Positions 40,295 through 50,113 of a stretch of 64,000 nt of DNA are shown here, piece after piece. Every line of letters begins with the position of its first letter. Positions within the stretch are counted from its first letter, which is position 1. Origin of the DNA: Croceibacterium_B sp963811255. Lineage in GTDB: Bacteria > Pseudomonadota > Alphaproteobacteria > Sphingomonadales > Sphingomonadaceae. A program made the position numbers and the translations under genes. The notes beneath the pieces are model-generated. The model was not told the origin of the DNA. It did not search any database and saw nothing but the letters and a program-made list of their open reading frames with translations. Location of the stretch: the NCBI GenBank assembly GCA_963811255.1, contig CAWEQI010000003.1, positions 62,001-126,000 on the forward strand. The letters run 5' to 3'.

Positions 40295-41737
40295 ATGAAG
40301 CTCCTTGGTGCGGCATTCGCCGCAGTCCTGCTGTCGTTTCCGCAATCGGCTGTCGCGCAATTGGCGGGCGAGCCGTTCATCCACGACCCGTCGACGATCG
40401 CGAAGTCGGACGGCAAATATTACACGTTCGGCACCGGCAGCGGCGGTCTGGTCTCCGACGACGGCTGGACCTGGCGCCGCGGAGGGGTGCGTCCGGGCGG
40501 GGGAGTCGCGCCCGACGTCATCCACATCGGCGACCGCTACTACGTCGCCTATGCCGTGGGCGGGGGCGGCCTCAACGGCGGCCACGCCAGCAACGTTAAG
40601 GTGATGTGGACCAAGTCGCTCGACCCGAAGTCGCCCGACTTCGGCTATCACGATGTCGGGATCGTCGCCTCGAGCAACGGGCACGAAGACCAGGATGCGA
40701 TCGACCCGGCCTTCCTGCTCGCCAACGGCCACCTGTGGCTGAGCTACGGCACCTATTTCGGCTACATCCGCATCGTCGAGCTCGATCCCAAAACGGGCGC
40801 CCGGCTAGCCGGTAACAAGCCAGTCGACGTCGCCATCGACATGGAGGCCACCGATCTCTTGTACCGCGACGGCTGGTACTATTTGCTCGGCACGCATGGC
40901 ACCTGCTGCGACGGACCCAATTCGTCGTACAACATCCGGGTCGGCCGGTCGCGCAGCCCGACCGGGCCCTATGTCGACCATATGGGAATCCCGCTCCTCA
41001 AGGGTGGCGGGAAGCTGGTAATCGCCGGCCGCGGCCGCGACTACGGTCCGGGCCACTTCGGCCTGCTCGACCTCGGCAATGGGGTTCAGAAATTCTCGAT
41101 GCACTACGAGTCCGACATGGACCGCGGCGGGCGAAGTGTGCTCGCGATCGCGCCTCTGGTGTGGAAGAACGGCTGGCCGGTCGCCGGCGAGAATGTCGAG
41201 CCGGGCACTTACGAGATCCAGTCCCAGCGGAGCGGTGGAGCGCTCGAGCTGGCGATCGATTTCGTGCGGATTCCGTTCGATTTTCGGCGCGCTTTCGCCA
41301 GCCCGCCGGGGACTAAGCTCGAGCCGATCTCCAACCAGACGCTGGCGCAGGATCAAGCCGTGTGGCCGGCAGGCACGATCGAGGTCGATCTTGGCGACTA
41401 TATGATCCGTGCGCACCAGCAGTGGACGATCACGCCGGTGCCGCAAGCCGGGGGCGCCTTTGGTGCGCCCTATTACAAGATCGCCATCGCCGGCACCGAC
41501 CGGGTTCTCGCCGCTACGCCCGAAGACACCGTGGTCGCCGCGCCCCGGTTCACCGGCGCGCCGGAGCAATTGTGGCGGATCGATCAGCTGACCGACGGCA
41601 CTTACCGCATCATGCCGAAGCAAGCTCTCGATGCCAAAGAGCCCGTGGCCCTGGTCGCGATCGGTGCAAGCACAGCGGTGCTTGCGCGGTTCAATCCTGC
41701 CGATCACAGCGGCCGCTGGACATTCAGGACGCCTTGA
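40295..41737 (+). CDS. Secreted GH43 glycosidase (arabinanase/arabinosidase-like) with C-terminal module
   Basis: 480 aa. Signal peptide MKLLGAAFAAVLLSFPQSAVAQ. Five-bladed propeller GH43 pattern: FIHDPSTIAKSDGKYYTFGTG (catalytic Asp), GHEDQDAIDPAFLLANGHLWLSYGTY (pKa-modulating Asp) and DMEATDLLYRDGWYYLLGTHGTCC (general acid Glu). A C-terminal beta-rich module follows (about 310-480) and may bind carbohydrate. The start at 40295 follows GGGAGGATAT; the upstream ATG at 40271 has no site. It is likely to act on alpha-1,5-arabinan or related arabinose links. Confidence 0.86.
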   Translation: MKLLGAAFAAVLLSFPQSAVAQLAGEPFIHDPSTIAKSDGKYYTFGTGSGGLVSDDGWTWRRGGVRPGGGVAPDVIHIGDRYYVAYAVGGGGLNGGHASNVKVMWTKSLDPKSPDFGYHDVGIVASSNGHEDQDAIDPAFLLANGHLWLSYGTYFGYIRIVELDPKTGARLAGNKPVDVAIDMEATDLLYRDGWYYLLGTHGTCCDGPNSSYNIRVGRSRSPTGPYVDHMGIPLLKGGGKLVIAGRGRDYGPGHFGLLDLGNGVQKFSMHYESDMDRGGRSVLAIAPLVWKNGWPVAGENVEPGTYEIQSQRSGGALELAIDFVRIPFDFRRAFASPPGTKLEPISNQTLAQDQAVWPAGTIEVDLGDYMIRAHQQWTITPVPQAGGAFGAPYYKIAIAGTDRVLAATPEDTVVAAPRFTGAPEQLWRIDQLTDGTYRIMPKQALDAKEPVALVAIGASTAVLARFNPADHSGRWTFRTP

Positions 41738-41809
41738 ACGTCAGATCAGGTCTGCACGCTACCTGCCGACCTCACTCCCGTGACCGCCCGCAATCGCACG
41801 TCGGAACAC

Positions 41810-41820
41810 TTGTCAGACAA
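41810..41820. promoter_or_regulatory. Palindromic candidate operator before the GH29 gene
   Basis: TTGTCAGACAA is palindromic around its central base, and its right half TCAGACAA recurs at 41881-41888. GntR-family (FadR subgroup) regulators of sugar-acid genes bind sites of this form. The region 41738-41936 holds no supported gene. Confidence 0.45.
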
Positions 41821-41936
41821 TTTATGACGCGAATGAGCCCTGTGGCCTTGCGAAATGAACGCGAATCGACCACAGATTAATCAGACAAATGGCGGCCCAG
41901 TTTCGGGGCCGGGCGGCCGTGAGGGTGCAGCGGGAC

Positions 41937-43739
41937 GTGCGATTCAAACGACGCGAATTTTGCAAGCTCGCAGCTGGCGGCGCCGCGGCGAGTTTGCCGC
42001 TCGGTCTCCAGAAAGCGATTGCTCGAAGTCTCGCGGACCCCGGCGGCTTCAATCGCCTGACCGAAGACTACGAACAATTCTGCGCGACGCCCGAATTGCA
42101 GCGTCTGTTCTACGCCCTCGAGGGGATGAGGGTCGTCCCGGAACGGCTGAACGAGACGAGTTGGAAGGAGCCCGGTTGGGGCTGGCCCGCAGACGTGCCG
42201 ATGCCGAGCCGATGGTGGGACGGAGTGCCGATGCAGGCGCCCATCCCGGGCCTGGCCGGGAGCGGACCCTTCCGCCCCACCTGGGACTCGCTCGATTGGT
42301 ACGAGTGCCCGGAATGGTACCGCGACGCGAAGTTCGGGATCTGGAATCACTGGAGCCCGCAGTGCGTGCCGGAGGACGGCGACTGGTTCGCGCGTAACAT
42401 CTATGTCGAAGATCAGCCGCAGCACCGGTATTTTCTGGAGCACTACGGCCATCCCTCCAACTTTGGTTACAAGGATCTGTGCGCCCAGTGGACATTGCTC
42501 GATTGGCAGCCTGAGGAGTTGATGGATCTTTACAGCCGTGCCGGCGCGCGGCTGTTCCTCGCTCTGGCGAACCATCACGACGGCTTCGACACGTGGAACT
42601 CGGCGCACCAGCCCTGGAATGCGCAGAACATAGGGCCTCACCGCGATGTGGTCGGCACCTGGGCGAGGCTTGCCCGCGATCGCGGGATGAAGTTCGGCGT
42701 CACCGTGCATCAGGCGCGCAACTGGTGGTGGTTCCAGGTCGCCCACGGCGCCGATCGCAGCGGACCTTATGCCGGGGTGCCGTATGACGGGCATCTGACG
42801 GCGGCCGACGGCAAGGGGCAATGGTGGGAAGGGCTCGATCCGCAACGGCTGTACGGACCGAAGCATCCGGCCGATGCACTGCCCGACGCCTCCTATGTGA
42901 AGAATTTCTACGATCGCACGCGCGACCTCATCGATCAGCACGATCCCGATCTGTTGTATTTCGATGATTCGCTGCTGCCGCTGGGCTGGGGCGGCATGGC
43001 GATCGGCGCCTACTTCTATAACCGTCGCCTCGCGCGCCACGGAACCGTAGACGCGGTTCTCAACGTCAAGGACGTGCCGCCCAATCTACGCAAGGCGGTG
43101 GTCGCCGACATCGAGCGAGGGCTCAGCAGTGAAATCCTGCCTCATCCCTGGCAATCGGAAACCTGTATCGGCCAGTGGCATTACCAACGCCAGCTGTTCG
43201 AACAGCCGGGCGAATATGGCGGCTATCTACATCCTGCCAACGCCATCCACTGGATGATCGACACGGTCAGCAAGAACGGCACCTTTATTCTCAATATCCC
43301 GGGCAAGCCGGATGGCACGATCGACGCCAAGGAAAGCCGGATTCTCGAGCAGATCGGCGCGTGGATGAAGATCAACGGCGAAGCGATCTACGCGACGCGG
43401 CCGTGGAGGGCTTACGGGGAAGGCCCGGTCGCGATCAAGCAAGGCTCGTTCCAAGGCAACAGCATCCAACGGGTCAGCGCCAAGGACGTCCGCTACACGC
43501 GAAACAAGGCTGGCACGATCGTCTACGCGATCGCGCTCGGTTGGCCGGATGAAGAGATGGTCCTGCACTCGCTCGGAACCGCGGCTTCCACCAAGCCCGG
43601 CCGGGTCGAGCATGTCGAGCTTATCGGCACGCAGAAGCGCCCCATCTGGAAGCAGAGCGCCTCGGCACTGGAAGTGAAGCTGCCGGATTACCGGCCCGCA
43701 GCCGACTACTCGGCGGCGCTCAGGATACATCTCGCTTAA
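41937..43739 (+). CDS. Exported alpha-L-fucosidase, GH29
   Basis: 600 aa. Tat-type signal: RFKRREFCKLAAGGAAASLPLGL. GH29 core: SLDWYECPEWYRDAKFGIWNHWSPQCVPE, FLALANHHDGFDTWNS, GMKFGVTVHQARNWWWF and DQHDPDLLYFDDSLLPLG (nucleophile Asp region). A C-terminal beta-sandwich follows (SGEYGGYLHPANAIHWMIDTVSKNG-like linker, then the jelly roll). Removes alpha-L-fucose from xyloglucan- or glycan-like chains. The GTG at 41937 puts the twin Arg near the start; the ATG at 41889 adds 16 residues without a ribosome binding site. Confidence 0.87.
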   Translation: MRFKRREFCKLAAGGAAASLPLGLQKAIARSLADPGGFNRLTEDYEQFCATPELQRLFYALEGMRVVPERLNETSWKEPGWGWPADVPMPSRWWDGVPMQAPIPGLAGSGPFRPTWDSLDWYECPEWYRDAKFGIWNHWSPQCVPEDGDWFARNIYVEDQPQHRYFLEHYGHPSNFGYKDLCAQWTLLDWQPEELMDLYSRAGARLFLALANHHDGFDTWNSAHQPWNAQNIGPHRDVVGTWARLARDRGMKFGVTVHQARNWWWFQVAHGADRSGPYAGVPYDGHLTAADGKGQWWEGLDPQRLYGPKHPADALPDASYVKNFYDRTRDLIDQHDPDLLYFDDSLLPLGWGGMAIGAYFYNRRLARHGTVDAVLNVKDVPPNLRKAVVADIERGLSSEILPHPWQSETCIGQWHYQRQLFEQPGEYGGYLHPANAIHWMIDTVSKNGTFILNIPGKPDGTIDAKESRILEQIGAWMKINGEAIYATRPWRAYGEGPVAIKQGSFQGNSIQRVSAKDVRYTRNKAGTIVYAIALGWPDEEMVLHSLGTAASTKPGRVEHVELIGTQKRPIWKQSASALEVKLPDYRPAADYSAALRIHLA

Positions 43740-43771
43740 CGGCAATTTCGATTGGGGAGGAGTCACCGGGC

Positions 43772-46402
43772 ATGAGGAAGCGCGTTTTCATTTCGCTGGC
43801 TGCGGTCGCGAGCGTAATCGTTGCGGCCTGGTCCGCAGGCGCCACGGCCAAACAGGCGAAGCCCGCTTATCTGAACCCGTCGCTTCCCGCCGCCACCCGG
43901 GCCGCCGATCTCGTGCATCGAATGACCCTCGAGGAGAAGGCATCCCAGCTGGTCAACCACGCGCGCGCGATTCCCCGGCTCGGGGTGCCGGCCTACGACT
44001 GGTGGAGCGAGGCGCTTCATGGGGTCCTCACCAAGGGGGCCACCGTGTTCCCGGAGCCGATCGGCCTCGCCGCCACCTTCGATACGGAGCGCATCCACCA
44101 GATGGCCGAAGCCATCGGCGTGGAAGGCCGGATCAAGCATGACGAGTTCATGCGCAAGGGGCATTCCAGCACGATGGAAGGGCTCGATTTCTGGGCTCCC
44201 AACGTCAACATTTTCCGCGATCCGCGCTGGGGGCGCGGACAGGAGACCTATGGCGAGGACCCGTTCCTGACCGGCCGGATGGCAGTCGCCTACGTCACCG
44301 GAATGCAGGGAACGAACCCGCATTACTATCGCGCGATCGCGACCCCCAAGCACTTCGATGTCCACAGCGGGCCCGAGCCGACGCGGCACTTCGCCGATGT
44401 CGACGTCAGCAAGCACGACATGGAGGACACCTATCTCCCTGCTTTCCGCGCCGCCGTGACGGAGGGACACGCCGGCTCGGTCATGTGCGCCTACAACGCG
44501 GTGAACGGCGAGCCGGCGTGCGCCAATCAGTTCCTGCTTCAGCACACGCTTCGCGGCGCCTGGAAATTCGGCGGCTATGTCGTGTCCGATTGCAGCGCCG
44601 TCCGCGACATCTTCGAGAACCACCACTATCGTGCGAGCCAACCCGAAGCGTCCGCCATCTCGCTCGAACGCGGAATGGATAACGAGTGCATCACCTTCGG
44701 CGACGTGACCGGCCACGACGATTATCAGCCGTACATCGACGCGATGAAGAAGGGGCTCCTGTCGCAGAGCGCGGTCGACACCGCGCTGACGCGTCTGTTC
44801 ACGGCGCGGACGCGGCTGGGCATGTTCGATCCGCCGTCGATGGTGCCGTACGAGCATCTCGATCCGAGCGAGCTCGACAGTCCCGCGCACCGCCAACTGG
44901 CGCTACGGCTTGCCGAAGAATCGATGGTCCTGCTCAAGAACGACGGCGCGCTCCCGCTGAAGGGCGCGAAGCGGATCGCCGTCGTCGGACCGCTGGCCGA
45001 CAAGACCGACGTTCTGCTGGGCAATTACCACGGCGAACCGACACGTGCCGTGAGTCTGCTCGAGGGCATGAAAGCGGCCTTCCCCGACGCGCAAATCACC
45101 TATGTGCCGGGCACGCAATTCCTTTCGGAGCGGGGAGAGCCGATCCCCCCTGGCAGGTTGACCACCGCCTCTGGGCAGCCCGGACTGAAGGCGGAATATC
45201 GCGCGGGCGAGAATTTCGATTTCAAGTCAGCGCCGGTGATCTCGCGCACCGAACCGGCAGTTGCGGTCGATGCGAATTCCGTTCCTGCTGCGCTCAAAGG
45301 CAAGCCGTTCAACGTCAGCTGGACCGGTCGTCTCACGGCACCGGAAACCGGCGACTACCGGATCGGCATCAAGGCGGACAACAACGCACGCGTAATGGTC
45401 GCGGGCCGGCCGGCCGCGCAGACCTACGGCGGCACCAGACTTGGCCGCATCCATCTGGAAAAGGGCGAGCCGGTGAAGATACGCGTCGCCCACGCTTCTT
45501 CGTCCGGAGCCCATCCGCAGGCGCAACTGATCTGGCAGCGGGTCGACGATACGCCCGATCCGGCGGCGCTCGAAGCGGCGCGCAAGGCCGACGTCGTGGT
45601 TGCGGCAGTCGGCATCACCAGCGCCCTGGAAGGCGAGCAGATGCCGGTCAACGAGCCGGGATTCAAGGGCGGGGACCGCACCACGATCGACATGCCGGAC
45701 CCGGAAGAAGCGCTGGTCCGCTCGGTCGCTTCGGCCGGCAAGCCGCTGGTCGTCGTGCTGATGAACGGCAGTGCGCTGGCGACTCGCTGGGAGAAGGCGC
45801 ACGCGAATGCGATCCTCGAAGCCTGGTATTCGGGCGAGGAAGGCGGAGCGGCGATCGCCGACACGCTGCGCGGCCTGAACAATCCCGCGGGACGCCTGCC
45901 GGTCACCTTCTACGCCGACACGCAGCAACTGCCGAACTTCGAGGATTATTCGATGAAGGGTCGGACCTACCGCTACTTCACCGGCGCTCCGCTTTGGCCA
46001 TTCGGGTACGGGCTCAGCTACTCGACTTTCCGCTACGGCGACCTCGATGTTCCAAAGACCGTGCGCGCAGGTCAGCCGCTGCATGCGTCGGTCGCGGTGA
46101 GCAACACGGGACAAGTGGCCGGGGACGAAGTCGTCCAGCTATATCTCGGTTTCCCCGACGTTCCCGGAGCGCCGATCCGCGCGCTCCGCGGCTTCCGCCG
46201 CGTTCACCTGGAGCCGGGGCAGAGCAAGGCGGTGACCTTCGACCTCACACCGCGTGACCTGAGCATGGTCACCGATCGCGGCGACATCGTCGTCGCGCCG
46301 GGCAAATACACATTGTCGGTCGGGGGCGGACAGCCCGGATCGGGCTTGCCGACCATCAGCGGCCATTTCGCCGTGAGCGGGCAAGTGAAGCTTCCGGAAT
46401 GA
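43772..46402 (+). CDS. Exported GH3 beta-xylosidase/beta-glucosidase with PA14 domain
   Basis: 876 aa. N-terminal signal. GH3 TIM barrel with LGVPAYDWWSEALHGVL, FWAPNVNIFRDPRWGRGQETYGEDP, GAWKFGGYVVSDCSAVRDIF (nucleophile Asp in SDC) and the (alpha/beta)6 domain with ESMVLLKNDGALPL. A PA14-type insert (LKAEYRAGENFDF ... TGDYRIGIKADNNARV, about 465-590) and a C-terminal fibronectin-like domain (SVAVSNTGQVAGDEVVQLYLG) complete the layout. The DWWSEALHGV form is typical of beta-xylosidase-type GH3. Starts 32 bases after the GH29 gene, same transcript. Confidence 0.9.
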   Translation: MRKRVFISLAAVASVIVAAWSAGATAKQAKPAYLNPSLPAATRAADLVHRMTLEEKASQLVNHARAIPRLGVPAYDWWSEALHGVLTKGATVFPEPIGLAATFDTERIHQMAEAIGVEGRIKHDEFMRKGHSSTMEGLDFWAPNVNIFRDPRWGRGQETYGEDPFLTGRMAVAYVTGMQGTNPHYYRAIATPKHFDVHSGPEPTRHFADVDVSKHDMEDTYLPAFRAAVTEGHAGSVMCAYNAVNGEPACANQFLLQHTLRGAWKFGGYVVSDCSAVRDIFENHHYRASQPEASAISLERGMDNECITFGDVTGHDDYQPYIDAMKKGLLSQSAVDTALTRLFTARTRLGMFDPPSMVPYEHLDPSELDSPAHRQLALRLAEESMVLLKNDGALPLKGAKRIAVVGPLADKTDVLLGNYHGEPTRAVSLLEGMKAAFPDAQITYVPGTQFLSERGEPIPPGRLTTASGQPGLKAEYRAGENFDFKSAPVISRTEPAVAVDANSVPAALKGKPFNVSWTGRLTAPETGDYRIGIKADNNARVMVAGRPAAQTYGGTRLGRIHLEKGEPVKIRVAHASSSGAHPQAQLIWQRVDDTPDPAALEAARKADVVVAAVGITSALEGEQMPVNEPGFKGGDRTTIDMPDPEEALVRSVASAGKPLVVVLMNGSALATRWEKAHANAILEAWYSGEEGGAAIADTLRGLNNPAGRLPVTFYADTQQLPNFEDYSMKGRTYRYFTGAPLWPFGYGLSYSTFRYGDLDVPKTVRAGQPLHASVAVSNTGQVAGDEVVQLYLGFPDVPGAPIRALRGFRRVHLEPGQSKAVTFDLTPRDLSMVTDRGDIVVAPGKYTLSVGGGQPGSGLPTISGHFAVSGQVKLPE

Positions 46403-46422
46403 GCAATCCGCTAATCACCAAC

Positions 46423-48900
46423 TCACGCGACACTCGGCACGGGCGGCACCGCGCGAAGTTTGAGGCTGATGTCCGCGCTCTTCAGGCCCGGCGATGTCGC
46501 CTTGAGCGCCAAGAGCCCCGTCCCGCCGCGCCCCGACTGCACGATCACCTGGGCATAGCCGTTGTACAGCCTTCGGCTCATCGCCTTGTCGGGTTCGTGG
46601 CTGTTCGGATTGCCGTTGCCCACGCCGATGATCCTGCCTCCAGCCGCCTGAAATTGCACCGGCAAGTCGGCCGTCGGAACATGCCGTCCTTTTGCATCGA
46701 GCGCCTCCACCGTGATCGGCACGGCATCGCGGCCGTCGCCGTCGAGCGCTGGCCGATCCGGAGTGAGCCGCAGCGCGACCGGAACGCCGGTGGTCTCGAC
46801 GGCATAGGTGGCAATCACTCGCCCGCCTTTCCTCGCCGCAGCCTCCAGCGTTCCCGGCTGATAAGGCACCTGCCACGAGTTCATCTTGAAGGGGTCCACC
46901 TTCTGAGCGCCCAGCGAGCGGCCGTTCAACCGAAGCTCGACCGTGTCCGCGTTGCACATGACCATCACCTTGATCGGCTGACCTTCCTTTCCCGCCCAGT
47001 TCCAGTGTGGAATTAGCCACAGCACCGGCCGGTCGTGCGCCCATTGCGCCTGGCGGATGTAATAGGCGGCCTTGGGAAAACCGCAGGTATCCATGATTCC
47101 GAAATTGGAGCTGATCGTTGGCCAGCGGAACGGCGTCGGCTCGCCGCGATAGTCGAAGCCGGCCCACACGAAGCAGCCGGCCATGAACGGGCGTGTGGCG
47201 ATCGCCTCCCACGACTTGCGGTGCGTGGACGCCCACGGCGGCGCCTGGTCGTCGTAGGAATCGAGGACGTGCAGCGCGTCGTCGCGGACATATTCGCCCC
47301 TCGTCATCACAGCCGAGCTGTCCTCGCTGCTGGTCAGCGGTTTGGCGGGATGCGCCGCGTGATACTTGTCATAGAGCGGGATGCTGTAGTTGAAGCCAAC
47401 CACGTCGACGGCGTCCGCAACGTTCACCGGAGCGTCCATTCCGCCGTTCATCGCCGCAGTGACCGGCCGTGTCGGATCGAGCTCTTTCACCGCCGCGACC
47501 ATGCGGCGGGCCATCTCAAAGCCCTCCGGAGTGCTCTGCATCGGTTCTTCGTTGAAAATGGACCATAGGACCACGCTTGGATGATTGCGGTCGCGGCGAA
47601 CCATCCATTGCAGGATGCGGAGATAATCGGGGCTGAGATTGAACAGCCGGTTCTCGTCCATCACCATCATCCCGAGCCGGTCGGCCACGTCGAGCAGCTC
47701 GCGGGTCGGCGCGTTGTGCGACATCCGCAGGGCGTTGCAGCCAAGCTCCTTCAGCTTGCGCAGGCGGAACTCGATGACCGAGTCCGGGAGCGCGACCCCG
47801 ACTCCGGCGTGATCCTGGTGGTTGCACGTGCCCTGGATCTTCATGGGCTTGCCGTTGAGGAAAAAACCTTCCTGCGGATCGAAACGGATGGTCCGGAATC
47901 CGGCGGTGGTGGTCAGCCGGTCCGTTTCCTTCCCGTTCACCAGGACCGATGTGCGGACGGCGTAAAGCACCGGATCCTCGACCGACCACAAGCGCGGCGA
48001 GGCGACCGCGATCGGAAACGCCGCCAGCGCATTCCGCAGCGGGTTCACGGTCACCGTCGCGCGTCCCTGCGCGACCGCACTCCCGGCGGGATCGAACACG
48101 ACGGAACGGACCTCGGCCGGCACCGGCTTTTCGCCGATGTTGTTCACGGTGGCCTCGAGCGGGATGACCCAGCTTCCGTCCGCCTGTTTTCGCGGGTGCG
48201 CGTAAACGCCGTCGGTGACGAGGTGGACGGGAGCACGCTTGACCAGCCAGGCATGGCGGTAAAGCCCGCCGCCTTCGTACCACCAGCCCTGCGGTGCGCT
48301 CGCGTCCACTAGCACGGCGACGACGTTGGGCTCGCCGCCGAAATGCGCAAACGCCGTCAGGTCGATGTAAGCGCTGTCGTAGCCGCTCCAGTTATGACGC
48401 ACGACGTTGCCGTTGAACCAGACGGTGGCGAGAGTCGCCATGCCGTCGAGTTGCAGTTCGATGTATTGGCCGCGGTCGCTTTCGGGCAGGGCGAAGCTCT
48501 TGCGGTACCAGCCGACGCCCTTGGGATGATATCCTTGGTCGCCGTTGGCCTCCGGATCGAACGGGGTTTCCACCACGAAGTCGTGCGGCAGGTCGACGGT
48601 GGGCCAGCCGCTGTCGTCATATTTGACGCCTGCCGGTCCAGGCGCGGCGCCGGCCTTGGTGTAGCCGTAAGTCTCGCCGGTCCGCGGGAGTGGCAGATCG
48701 ATGTCGCCGCGATGGAATTGCCAGCCCCAGTCCATCGACAGGCGATCGCCTACTCCGGTGGCGGAGGACGGGACCGAAGCGACGTGCGGTGTCTGAGGCG
48801 AGATCTCGGCCGCTTCGGCAACGGAGATCGGCACGCTCATATCGGCCAGCGCCGCCGCCCCCGCGCCTGCCGTCGTGCACAAGAATGTCCGCCGCCTCAT
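46423..48900 (-). CDS. Exported GH2 beta-galactosidase-type glycosidase
   Basis: 825 aa. Tat-like signal (MRRRTFLCTTAGAGAAALA). GH2 layout: sugar-binding jelly roll (VDLPHDFVVETPFDPEANGDQGYHPKGVGWYRK), Ig-like domain, then TIM barrel with ALRMSHNAPTRELLDVADRLGMMVMDE, VLWSIFNEEPMQSTPEGF (acid/base Glu) and FMAGCFVWAGFDYRGEPTPF (nucleophile Glu). C-terminal Ig-like domains follow. Beta-galactosidase is the most likely activity given the galactose catabolic genes upstream in the same operon, but related GH2 activities are possible. Last gene of the minus-strand operon. Confidence 0.87.
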   Translation of the reverse strand: MRRRTFLCTTAGAGAAALADMSVPISVAEAAEISPQTPHVASVPSSATGVGDRLSMDWGWQFHRGDIDLPLPRTGETYGYTKAGAAPGPAGVKYDDSGWPTVDLPHDFVVETPFDPEANGDQGYHPKGVGWYRKSFALPESDRGQYIELQLDGMATLATVWFNGNVVRHNWSGYDSAYIDLTAFAHFGGEPNVVAVLVDASAPQGWWYEGGGLYRHAWLVKRAPVHLVTDGVYAHPRKQADGSWVIPLEATVNNIGEKPVPAEVRSVVFDPAGSAVAQGRATVTVNPLRNALAAFPIAVASPRLWSVEDPVLYAVRTSVLVNGKETDRLTTTAGFRTIRFDPQEGFFLNGKPMKIQGTCNHQDHAGVGVALPDSVIEFRLRKLKELGCNALRMSHNAPTRELLDVADRLGMMVMDENRLFNLSPDYLRILQWMVRRDRNHPSVVLWSIFNEEPMQSTPEGFEMARRMVAAVKELDPTRPVTAAMNGGMDAPVNVADAVDVVGFNYSIPLYDKYHAAHPAKPLTSSEDSSAVMTRGEYVRDDALHVLDSYDDQAPPWASTHRKSWEAIATRPFMAGCFVWAGFDYRGEPTPFRWPTISSNFGIMDTCGFPKAAYYIRQAQWAHDRPVLWLIPHWNWAGKEGQPIKVMVMCNADTVELRLNGRSLGAQKVDPFKMNSWQVPYQPGTLEAAARKGGRVIATYAVETTGVPVALRLTPDRPALDGDGRDAVPITVEALDAKGRHVPTADLPVQFQAAGGRIIGVGNGNPNSHEPDKAMSRRLYNGYAQVIVQSGRGGTGLLALKATSPGLKSADISLKLRAVPPVPSVA

Positions 48901-48931
48901 CTCACCTGCCCGCTTGCTTGTCGAGCTTTGG

Positions 48932-50062
48932 TCAGCCGTGGACGGAGAAGCGATAGACGATCCGGTTCTCGTAGGTCTGTCCGGGGTTCAGCCGGGCCGA
49001 TCCGAACTGCGGGTGGTTCGGCGTATCGGGGAACACTTGTGGCTCCAGCGCCAGTGCGTCCCCCTGGCGATAGATCACGTGCGCCTTGCCGGTCACCGTT
49101 CCGTTGAGGAAGTTGCCCGAATAAAACTGGACGCCGGGCTGGTTGCCCAGGATCTCCATCACCCTGCCGCTGCGCGGATCCTCGACTTTGGCGAGCATGT
49201 GCAGGCCCTTGGTCGGCGCGCGTGTGACGACCCAGTTTTGGTCGTAGCCGCGCCCGAAGCGGAGCTGCTCGTCTTTGCCGTCGCGGACCCGGTCGCCAAT
49301 GCGGTGCGGCGTGCGAAAATCGAATGGCGTATTCGCCACCGGTCTGAACTCTCCCGTCGGGATGAGGGTCGAATTCACCGGCGTGAAGCTTTCGGCCGGG
49401 ATCGTCAGCAGCAAGTCGGTCGCCGAGTGCCCGGAATCCTGTCCCGCCAGGTTGAAATAGGAATGGTTGGTGATGTTGACGATGGTGGGCTTGTCGGTCG
49501 TCGCGCGATAATCGACGTGCAGCTCGTTGCTTTCGGTAAGCGTGAATGTGGCGCTCACGTGCATGGTGCCGGGATATCCCTCCTCACCGTCGGGGCTGGT
49601 GCGGACGAGAGTGACGCTGGCGCTGTCCGGTCCGGATTTGACGCTGGCGATCGTCCACAGGTGCTTGTCGAAGCCCCTGACGCCGCCATGCAGCGCATTC
49701 GGCCCGTCGTTGGTCGCCAGCTGGTATGTGTGGCCATCCAGCTCAAAGCGGCCCTTGGCGATGCGATTGGCGTAGCGGCCGACCGTCGCGCCGAAGTAAT
49801 TCGTATCCTTGAGATACCCTTTGATGGTGTCGTAGCCGAGCACGACATCGGTAGGGCCATTCTTCCCCGGCACGATAAGCTGCTGAAGGATCGAACCCCA
49901 CGCAAGTATCCGCGCGCGCATGCCGTGACCGTTGGTCAAGGTCACCGCTTCCACCGTCCTGCCGTCCTGGAGTTGGCCGAATTTCTCCTTTTGGGCGTTG
50001 GCGCCCCAGGCGGGAGAGCCGGCGGCGAGCAGCGTCAGCGAAAGCAGCAGTGGCCATTTCAT
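48932..50062 (-). CDS. galM: Aldose 1-epimerase
   Basis: 376 aa, signal peptide (LLLSLTLLAAGSPAWG) so periplasmic. Interconverts alpha and beta anomers of galactose and other aldoses. Motifs: TNGHGMRARILAWGSILQQLIVP, DVVLGYDTIKGYLKDTNYFGATVGRYANRIAKG, GPNALHGGVRGFDKHLW (catalytic His), VNITNHSYFNLAGQ and NQPGVQFYSGNFLNGTV (catalytic Glu region near the end). It lies between the dehydrogenase and GH2 genes. Its 51-base leader is dominated by an AAG repeat just before the ribosome binding site. Confidence 0.93.
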   Translation of the reverse strand: MKWPLLLSLTLLAAGSPAWGANAQKEKFGQLQDGRTVEAVTLTNGHGMRARILAWGSILQQLIVPGKNGPTDVVLGYDTIKGYLKDTNYFGATVGRYANRIAKGRFELDGHTYQLATNDGPNALHGGVRGFDKHLWTIASVKSGPDSASVTLVRTSPDGEEGYPGTMHVSATFTLTESNELHVDYRATTDKPTIVNITNHSYFNLAGQDSGHSATDLLLTIPAESFTPVNSTLIPTGEFRPVANTPFDFRTPHRIGDRVRDGKDEQLRFGRGYDQNWVVTRAPTKGLHMLAKVEDPRSGRVMEILGNQPGVQFYSGNFLNGTVTGKAHVIYRQGDALALEPQVFPDTPNHPQFGSARLNPGQTYENRIVYRFSVHG

Positions 50063-50075
50063 GTCTCGGGATCCT

Positions 50076-50105
50076 CTTCTTCTTCTTCTTCTTCTTCTTC
50101 TTCTT
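50076..50105. repeat. (CTT)10 microsatellite in the galM leader
   Basis: Ten perfect CTT units (AAG on the coding strand of galM) within the 51-base gap between the dehydrogenase stop and the galM ATG at 50062. The Shine-Dalgarno-like GAGG lies immediately downstream of the repeat. No other repeat of this kind was seen in the window. Confidence 0.95.
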
Positions 50106-50113
50106 TTCTGATA

